A DNA stretch of 8,985 nt, from the NCBI GenBank assembly GCA_937920335.1, contig CALGUT010000203.1, forward strand, positions 1 through 8,985. The letters are read 5' to 3'. Below the pieces are notes generated by a model. The model was given only the letters and a program-made list of their open reading frames with translations, did not search any database and was not told the DNA's origin. This DNA is from an uncultured Opitutales bacterium. Its GTDB lineage: Bacteria; Verrucomicrobiota; Verrucomicrobiia; Opitutales; UBA2995. The position numbers were made by a program, and so were the translations under genes. Position 1 is the first letter of the stretch. Every line of letters starts with the position of its first letter. This document shows, piece after piece, positions 6,736 to 8,985 of this stretch.

Positions 6736-7707
6736 ATGGCCCAAATTTTTCAGCCTACCCCCGAAAACCTAGACTTCCTTTCAGAGGTCTTCAGATGGGG
6801 GAACATAGCTGCCATTCCGACCGAGACAGTCTATGGGCTCGCATGTAATGCTCTCGATCCACAGGCGGTATCAAAAGTGTTTGCCGCTAAAGGTAGACCC
6901 TCCACCAACCCGCTTATCGTTCACATCGATAGTTTGGACGATCTAGAGACCTACGCGGTGGTTCCACAATCAGCACAAAAACTGATTGATGCCTTCTGGC
7001 CAGGACCACTGACACTGATCTTTCCAAAAACAGAAGTCGTTCCCGATACCGTCACAGCTGGATTAGACTCTGTAGCCATTCGGATGCCATCTCACCCGGT
7101 TTTTAGAGAACTAGGGAAACGGTGTGATTTTCCGATCGCAGCCCCCAGTGCCAATCCATTCGGCTATGTAAGCCCCACCACGTCCACTCATGTTATGCGG
7201 ACGATGGGCGATAAGATCAATTGGATCCTGGAAGGCGGCACTTGTAGCGGGGGAATCGAATCGACTATCCTATCCTACAAAAACCCCTCCCAACCAACCA
7301 TCCTCAGACATGGTGGTATTCCAATAGACGCATTGGAATCCATACTTGGTCGCAAGATCCTATCCAAGGAAGTCGTTGTCGAAGAAGCTGATCAGAGTCT
7401 CGAGGCTCCTGGATTGTTAAAACGGCATTACAGTCCAGAAACTCGAATTGAACTTTTCACCGGGACGCCTCCTTTGCTCTCGGAGCAAGAAGCGATTGTG
7501 CTTCTCCAAAAAGGAGGAAGGTCATCGGATTCCGTTTTCCATTTTTCCGAGAATGGGCTCATCGAAGAGATTGCAAGAAATCTCTACAAGGTACTTCAAG
7601 AGATCGACCAGAAACAGTTTAAAAGGGTCTTCATTGAGACCCCACCTACCGAAGGGATAGGGGTCGCCATTTGCGATCGTCTAACTAGGGCAGCTGCCCA
7701 GGAATAG
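6736..7707 (+). CDS. tsaC: L-threonylcarbamoyladenylate synthase, two-domain Sua5 type
   Basis: This cytoplasmic enzyme makes threonylcarbamoyl-AMP from threonine, bicarbonate and ATP. That is the first step of t6A37 formation in tRNAs that read ANN codons, and TsaB/D/E do the transfer. At 323 residues it is the long Sua5 form, not the short TsaC form of E. coli (about 190). The YrdC-like domain (about 1-205) shows PTETVYGL (28-35), KGRPSTNPL (52-60, with the conserved K and R), FWPGPLTLIF (87-96), VAIRMPSH (113-120), PIAAPSANPFG (133-143), GIESTI (173-178) and ILRHGGIP. The linker PGLLKRHYSP (225-234), which gates the active site in Sua5 proteins, leads to the Sua5 domain ending in GIGVAICDRLTRAA. 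All expected motifs are intact. It lies 36 bases after rpsR and converges with the BY-kinase gene, their stops 35 bases apart. Confidence 0.96.
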   Translation: MAQIFQPTPENLDFLSEVFRWGNIAAIPTETVYGLACNALDPQAVSKVFAAKGRPSTNPLIVHIDSLDDLETYAVVPQSAQKLIDAFWPGPLTLIFPKTEVVPDTVTAGLDSVAIRMPSHPVFRELGKRCDFPIAAPSANPFGYVSPTTSTHVMRTMGDKINWILEGGTCSGGIESTILSYKNPSQPTILRHGGIPIDALESILGRKILSKEVVVEEADQSLEAPGLLKRHYSPETRIELFTGTPPLLSEQEAIVLLQKGGRSSDSVFHFSENGLIEEIARNLYKVLQEIDQKQFKRVFIETPPTEGIGVAICDRLTRAAAQE

Positions 7708-7723
7708 GTATCACTCAATCGCA

Positions 7724-7756
7724 GACCTGGAAGCAATCGAGGTTAAGAAATTTTTT
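7724..7756 (+). terminator. Weak candidate terminator after tsaC
   Basis: GACCT (7724-7728) can pair with AGGTT (7740-7744) around an 11-base loop, and a run of six T follows at 7751-7756. The stem is short with one wobble and the T-run starts six bases late. The T-run also lies inside the 3' end of the opposite-strand gene. This is a poor example, noted because nothing better separates the two convergent genes. Confidence 0.2.
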
Positions 7757-8985
7757 GTTTTTCTTCCGATGACTGAGGTGTCTGGTGGTAGTGATAGTCT
7801 TTGTATTTATGATACTGATAAGAATAGTAGTAGCCAGACACGGACAATTTGAGACTGTTCAGAACGCTTCCGAAAACCGGCACATCAGAATCCATCAATC
7901 TTCTCATATTCATCGCGATCGCCTTCCGTCTTACTGCGTTAAATTTAATGGTATAGAGGACTCCATCCACTCGTGGAAGAATTAATAGAGAATCGCTAAC
8001 CGCTGAAATCGGAGGCGTATCTATTATGATTCTTGAATAACGAGAGCGAGCGATCTTCAGAAACTCGTCGAACTTCTCGGAACTTAATATCTGCGATGGG
8101 TTGTTCGCTCTCCCCCCGGTCGAAATAATGTCCAACCCTGTAGCAGGATCGTGTTTGATCACCTCATCGAAAGTAGCCTTTTCATAACAAAAATCTATTA
8201 CTCCCTTTTCGTTATTTAGGCCTAAAGATTTTGCTATATTGGGAAGCCGCAAATCACAATCAACAAGTAAGGTGCGTTCTCCATGGGCCGCAAAAGTGAA
8301 TGCCAAGTTCGTAGAAATGAAAGACTTACCTTCGCCCGGTACCGTTGAGGTAACAAGAAAGCACTGCGCATCCTTACTAATTGCATTCAACTTCAGGCTG
8401 GAATGAAGTGCCCTAAATCCCTCAGAAGCCTGATTCTCCAAAGAAGAATTAACAATCTTTGCTTTCTCTTCGGCCGGTAAGTTCTTCACTTCGGAGATAA
8501 TCCCCAAAAGCGGAACGCCTATGATCGACTCGATATCATAAGCAGTTTTCACACGGTCATCGATGAGCGCGATAACAAAGGCAACCCCGATCCCCAAAAT
8601 ACCTCCGCCAATAATTCCCGCGCCAAAGAACAACAAATAGTTTGGCCAATAAGGGTCAGGCGCCATACCAGCCCGGTCTAAAACTATCGCATTCGCATTA
8701 TCCAAGCTGGATGAGATGTTCGTTTCGCGCATCCGAGCGACCAGTGTTTGATACATTACACGGTTTACTTCAGCTTCGCGTTGTATGGTCTCATAATCCA
8801 CACTCAAACGATCGATCCCCAACAACAGGGACTCTTGATTATCCACAGATGAAGTCGCCTCCTCAAATCGGGTACGGGCCTGAAGAAGATCTGAATACAC
8901 CCTGTCTACTTCAGACTGAACTGCTTTACTCAATTCTCCTTGCACCTCCTCATACGATCGAACAGCACCGATCATAGTAGGGTGT
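7743..8985 (-). CDS. Polysaccharide co-polymerase/BY-kinase fusion (Wzz-type tyrosine autokinase), 5'-truncated by window edge
   Basis: The minus-strand frame stays open to the window edge, reading HPT just before the methionine at 8975, so the true start lies outside and that methionine is probably internal. Residues are numbered from it. Residues 1-90 are a periplasmic coiled-coil region of the Wzz/GNVR type. A proline motif (P106, P108, P111) precedes a transmembrane helix (about 113-137). The cytoplasmic tyrosine-kinase domain follows: FRALHSSL (187-194), Walker A VPGEGKS (K217), Walker A' LLVDCDLR (236-243, D239 and D241) and Walker B IIIDTPP (316-322). The tail GYYYSYQYHKYKDYHYH (381-397) has eight tyrosines, the usual autophosphorylation cluster. 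Such inner-membrane proteins control chain length and export of capsule or exopolysaccharide through cycles of Tyr phosphorylation. Full-length members have about 700 residues or more, so much of the N-terminal Wzz domain is missing. Exopolysaccharide genes probably lie to the right. Confidence 0.95.
   Translation of the reverse strand, partial: HPTMIGAVRSYEEVQGELSKAVQSEVDRVYSDLLQARTRFEEATSSVDNQESLLLGIDRLSVDYETIQREAEVNRVMYQTLVARMRETNISSSLDNANAIVLDRAGMAPDPYWPNYLLFFGAGIIGGGILGIGVAFVIALIDDRVKTAYDIESIIGVPLLGIISEVKNLPAEEKAKIVNSSLENQASEGFRALHSSLKLNAISKDAQCFLVTSTVPGEGKSFISTNLAFTFAAHGERTLLVDCDLRLPNIAKSLGLNNEKGVIDFCYEKATFDEVIKHDPATGLDIISTGGRANNPSQILSSEKFDEFLKIARSRYSRIIIDTPPISAVSDSLLILPRVDGVLYTIKFNAVRRKAIAMNMRRLMDSDVPVFGSVLNSLKLSVSGYYYSYQYHKYKDYHYHQTPQSSEEKQKIS

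Noticed and set aside
1..8985. CRISPR array, insertion sequence, prophage or known defence locus
   Set aside because: No spaced repeat series, transposase, integrase, terminal inverted repeats or defence-gene signature is visible. The lone SNF2 ATPase is not enough to call a defence system.

Overview
The window is chromosomal DNA of a Gram-negative bacterium. I infer Verrucomicrobiota, probably class Opitutae, with moderate to low confidence. The basis is the N-terminal architecture of the SNF2-type helicase, the general weakness of Shine-Dalgarno sequences, and the mix of a PD40-amidohydrolase with a Wzz/BY-kinase fusion. This is recognition from memory, not a database search. Coding density is high and five of the seven protein genes have clear family assignments.

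Layout from left to right. Positions 1-2025 (+) hold the C-terminal two thirds of a beta-propeller (PD40/TolB-like) plus metal-dependent amidohydrolase, cut at its 5' end by the window edge. Positions 2187-5024 (+) hold a large SWIM zinc-finger SNF2-family DNA-dependent ATPase. A 295-base AT-rich gap (5025-5319) has a perfect-arm palindrome, an 8-bp direct repeat and a possible promoter. It leads into a two-gene unit (5320-6191, +). The first gene encodes a 71-residue protein that looks like an isolated histidine-kinase dimerisation/phosphoacceptor (HisKA/DHp) hairpin. The second encodes a 210-residue SAM-methyltransferase-like protein with a degenerate SAM-binding loop. A tRNA-Arg(CCT) gene (6204-6275) lies on the opposite strand with its 3' end facing this unit.

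Next come two translation genes on the + strand: a stand-alone, cysteine-free ribosomal protein bS18 gene (6499-6699) and a two-domain Sua5/TsaC threonylcarbamoyl-AMP synthase (6736-7707). Converging on them from the right is the 3' part of a Wzz-type polysaccharide co-polymerase/BY-kinase fusion (7743-8985, -) with a tyrosine-rich tail, cut at its 5' end by the right window edge.

The middle-right block has a translation theme: the tRNA-Arg(CCT) has U36-A37, so it is a predicted t6A37 substrate of the pathway that the Sua5-type enzyme begins. The least conventional part is the mini-DHp plus degenerate methyltransferase pair. I see no mobile element, CRISPR array or recognisable defence locus. 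No complete new system can be claimed from this window alone.
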